A DNA stretch of 64,000 bases, from assembly GCF_004959935.1 (NCBI RefSeq), contig NZ_SMYN01000004.1, forward strand, positions 1-64,000, in the 5' to 3' direction. Made by a program: the position numbers and the translations under genes. Under the pieces are notes generated by a model. That model was not told where the DNA came from and did not search any database. It saw nothing but the letters and a program-made list of their open reading frames with translations. Origin of the DNA: Falsirhodobacter xinxiangensis (GTDB lineage: Bacteria > Pseudomonadota > Alphaproteobacteria > Rhodobacterales > Rhodobacteraceae). Of this stretch, positions 62,401-64,000 are shown one piece after another; within the stretch, counting starts at the first letter, position 1; each line of letters opens with the position of its first letter.

Positions 62401-64000
62401 TCCTGCGGCCGATGGATGCGGCCGCGGGGCGTAACCCGGCCCGCGCCCTGGGCATCGCCCATGCCGCCATCGACCCCGGCCCGCGTCATCTGGACATCGC
62501 CATCGAAACCGCACCCGAAGCCGATCCGCGCGGCAAGATGGAGGTCGCAGTGAAGGTCGCCGCCCCCGAGGGCGAATTGGCGCATGTGACCATTGCCGCC
62601 GTCGATCAAGGCATCCTGAACCTGACCCGCTTTGCCGCGCCCGATCCGGCGGCGCATTACTTCGGGCAGCGCAAGCTGGGTGTGGGCATCCGCGACATCT
62701 ATGGCCGTCTGATCGACGGGCTGAACGGGGCCGAGGGGCAGGTCCGATCCGGCGGCGATGCGGGGGCCGAGATGGGGCTGCAAGCGCCGCCTCCGACGGA
62801 AGCGCCGGTGACGCTGTTCTCCGGCCCGCTGGTGGTCGGAACCGATGGCTACGCCCGCGCCAGCTTCGATCTGCCCGCCTTCAACGGCAGCGTGAAGGTC
62901 ATGGCCGTCGCGTGGAGCCAAAGCGGCGTCGGGCAGGCTTCGGCCGATGTGGTGGTGCGCGATCCGGTGGTGGTGACCGCCAGCCTGCCGCGCTTTCTTG
63001 CGCCGGGGGATGAAAGCCGCCTGCTGCTGGAGGTGACGCACGCATCCGGCCCCGCGGGGCAGGTTGCGGTGGATGTGGACGGGGAGGCGCTGGCCCCCTT
63101 CGATCTGGCGGAGGGCAGCACCCATCGGATCGAGGTTCCGGTGACGTCGGGCGATGGCAGCGTCGAGGTGGCGCTGACCACGCCGGACGGCAAGCGTCTG
63201 ACCAAGACCCTGTCGCTGCCCGTGCAGGTGAACGATCCGCAGGTGTCGCGCACGACGCGGCTGGAACTGGCACCGGGCGAGGTGTTCACCTTCGACGACA
63301 ACGCCTATGCCGGGCTGACGGATGCCAGCGCCACGCTGGCCATCGGCCCCATCGCGCGGCTGAACGCGCCGGGGTTGCTGGCGGCGCTGGACCGTTATCC
63401 CTATGGCTGCACCGAACAGATCACCTCGCGGGCGCTGCCGCTGATCTATTACGATCAGGTCGCGCAGGCGATGCGGCTGGAGGGGGCGGATGACATCCGC
63501 ACCCGGATCGAACAGGCGGTGGTCGAGGTTCTGGGCAATCAGGGCGGCGAGGGCGGCTTCGGTCTGTGGTCGGCGGGGTCGGGCGATCTGTGGCTGGACG
63601 CCTATGTCACCGATTTCCTGTCGCGCGCGAAGGCGCAGGGCGTGGCTGTTCCGGACCCGGCCTTCCGCCGTGCGCTGGACAATCTGCGCAATCAGGTGAA
63701 CTACGCCGCGGATTTCGATGCGGACACCAATGGTGGCGGGACGGGGCTGGCCTATGCGCTGATGGTGCTGGCGCGTGAAGGCGCGGCGGCGGTGGGCGAT
63801 CTGCGCTATTACGCCGATGTGAAAGGCGCGGATTTCGCGACGCCGCTGGCACAGGCGCAGCTTGGCGCGGCGCTGGCCAGCTATGGCGACAAGGCGCGGG
63901 CGGATGCGATGTTCGCGCTGGCCTCGGATCGCCTGGCGGGCGCGCGCGATGAGGGGCAGGTCTGGCGTGACGATTATGGCACGGTCCGCCGCGATGCCGC
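59490..64000 (+). CDS. PAN-domain alpha-2-macroglobulin family protein (partial)
   Basis: The open frame runs past the window end, so at least 1503 residues are present. A signal peptide (cleaved near residue 19, before QDLVPG) is followed by a PAN/apple-like domain (about 24-85, with cysteines in EACQLACTTNSECRAF and NNRCFIK), then macroglobulin domains, and the thioester motif YGCTEQ with Cys1307. Bacterial alpha-2-macroglobulins trap proteases in the periplasm. There is no lipobox, unlike E. coli YfhM, so it should be soluble or held by the PAN domain. A pbpC gene, its usual partner, would lie beyond the window if present. Confidence 0.93.
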   Translation, partial: MRGILAAAALALMAGAGVAQDLVPGARVVIRTDTDLPGRDIGTVFDTTQEACQLACTTNSECRAFTFNSLNNRCFIKSDAGRPSGFSGAISGLVLPGADAALAAARRAEATFLTDVDMAAARAQVDALAGDDTAGAVLASDSPEDWAAWSASLLARAEPQADAALSAAVNAYLRAVSPQQQRAALTAIATAAEAAGRGDDTVRALRLAQSVAPNDATAALLADAAGKFGFRITGTDVQSDSARPRICATFSGDLATGTDLAPFVQTPDGLAVDQDGPRQLCVEGVSHGQHYAVTFRSGLPAADGQVLATEVRQEHYIRDRSPAARFTGRGYVLPKTGSAAIPVQTVNTDRVDLSLYHVADRNLLRAMQDSFFAAPVDAWREAEMDGSIGNRVWQGEGTVAMEANRDMTTRLPLDQAIWGLPAGIYALKAAVPGADPYETPAAWQWFVISDLGISSFLGTDGLDVIVRSLNTTEAKEGAEVSLISAANEVLAVAATDAEGRASFSPGLVRGTGGSAPALVTVREGDADLAFLSLTDAEFDLSDRGVEGREAAGAVDMFLTTDRGVYRAGETVHVTALARNDGAAIEGLPLTAILLRPDGVEQSRQVVPDAGAGGHVFDLPVAANAQRGTWRLEMRADPDAPPLAATGFLVEDFLPERIDFDLTLQGLRMNGSSDLGIDARWLFGAPGADLAVEGEVLLRAAANLPGHEGYSFGRHDEPFGASMETFPPARTDAEGRATVPLNLPFVEAATRPLEARITARVSEGSGRPVERELVRPVAPDAPLIGLRPMFDGVLPEGGEARFSVLSLDAGGKAAAAEARWELTRIETEYQWYQQYGNWNWEPFTTRTRVDGGDLAINGTAEIAAPVQWGEYELSVETAEAASSVTFSAGWYAAGDASTTPDRLEMSLDKAIYAPGDEAVLRIASRSEGTALVSVLTNRVVSTQAVKVAEGETRVPLAVTEEWGAGAYVTASVLRPMDAAAGRNPARALGIAHAAIDPGPRHLDIAIETAPEADPRGKMEVAVKVAAPEGELAHVTIAAVDQGILNLTRFAAPDPAAHYFGQRKLGVGIRDIYGRLIDGLNGAEGQVRSGGDAGAEMGLQAPPPTEAPVTLFSGPLVVGTDGYARASFDLPAFNGSVKVMAVAWSQSGVGQASADVVVRDPVVVTASLPRFLAPGDESRLLLEVTHASGPAGQVAVDVDGEALAPFDLAEGSTHRIEVPVTSGDGSVEVALTTPDGKRLTKTLSLPVQVNDPQVSRTTRLELAPGEVFTFDDNAYAGLTDASATLAIGPIARLNAPGLLAALDRYPYGCTEQITSRALPLIYYDQVAQAMRLEGADDIRTRIEQAVVEVLGNQGGEGGFGLWSAGSGDLWLDAYVTDFLSRAKAQGVAVPDPAFRRALDNLRNQVNYAADFDADTNGGGTGLAYALMVLAREGAAAVGDLRYYADVKGADFATPLAQAQLGAALASYGDKARADAMFALASDRLAGARDEGQVWRDDYGTVRRDA

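Noticed and set aside
59523-63125. A 1200-codon open frame on the minus strand across the macroglobulin gene
   Set aside because: It is antisense to a well supported gene with signal peptide, PAN domain and thioester motif. Its translation is Arg/His/Gly-rich without domains, as expected for a shadow frame in high-GC DNA.

Overview
The window looks like a chromosomal segment from an alphaproteobacterium of the Rhodobacteraceae/Paracoccaceae type. The evidence is high-GC coding sequence, a Rhodobacter-type porin, an orphan CcrM-type methylase, a VPLPA-CTERM protein, carboxynorspermidine-type polyamine genes, DUF2125 and DUF4170 proteins, and typical alphaproteobacterial neighbourhoods (waaA-lpxK, leuS-lptE-holA, amidase-aminotransferase-ftsK-lolA, xthA-thioredoxin-Lon domain-Trm112). 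I see no insertion sequence, prophage, CRISPR array, rRNA or tRNA gene. Nearly everything is ordinary core genome, densely packed and often overlapping.

Region 1-6.4 kb is stress related: a DUF892 ferritin-like protein, a PRC-barrel protein, a PfpI/DJ-1 protein, a manganese catalase, an acetyltransferase, a 53-aa acidic microprotein, and a glutathionylspermidine synthase-like gene followed by a YgiB-like lipoprotein. The most interesting signal is a recurring GGAAC-N17/18-GTT promoter motif. It matches the published EcfG/RpoE2 general stress sigma consensus and stands upstream of DUF892, PRC-barrel, Mn catalase, the microprotein, tspO (59.3 kb) and, less surely, exoD (13.3 kb). The DUF892 promoter first reads a 45-codon ORF with a very strong ribosome binding site that stops two bases before DUF892.

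Region 6.4-10.6 kb carries spermidine biosynthesis by the carboxy(nor)spermidine route and a membrane-tethered winged-helix protein whose gene overlaps that of a small secreted protein. Region 10.8-23 kb has rnhB, ccrM (with two GANTC sites and a perfect DnaA box upstream), exoD, alkB, mutY, a DciA-like protein, a DsbA-like oxidoreductase, lpxK, waaA, a DEAD-box helicase with a repetitive basic tail, and an SDR. Region 22-36 kb holds DUF2125, pmbA, an inositol-phosphatase-family enzyme, a flavoprotein, a small outer-membrane barrel, holA, lptE, leuS, a luciferase-like monooxygenase, a pseudouridine synthase, free methionine-R-sulfoxide reductase, a STAS/anti-sigma kinase pair, hspQ and a transglycosylase.

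Region 36-54 kb holds lolA, ftsK, an aminotransferase, an amidase, a UbiH-type hydroxylase, a Trm112-like gene, a Lon-domain protein, a CnoX-like thioredoxin, xthA, an OmpR-type response regulator (CenR-like), ribA, an L,D-transpeptidase, a YggS protein, a porin, a DUF3576 lipoprotein, folC, accD and a small RTX-repeat protein. Region 54-64 kb holds rpsO, pnp, two glycosyltransferases, tspO and the first 1503 codons of a PAN-domain alpha-2-macroglobulin.

Together the genes cover envelope building (LPS: lpxK, waaA, lptE; lipoproteins: lolA; porin; peptidoglycan: transglycosylase and L,D-transpeptidase), thiol and oxidative stress defence, polyamine metabolism, replication and repair, and cell-cycle-linked methylation. 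Fourteen gene pairs converge. In nine of them the coding ends overlap and in one they abut, so few have a stand-alone terminator.
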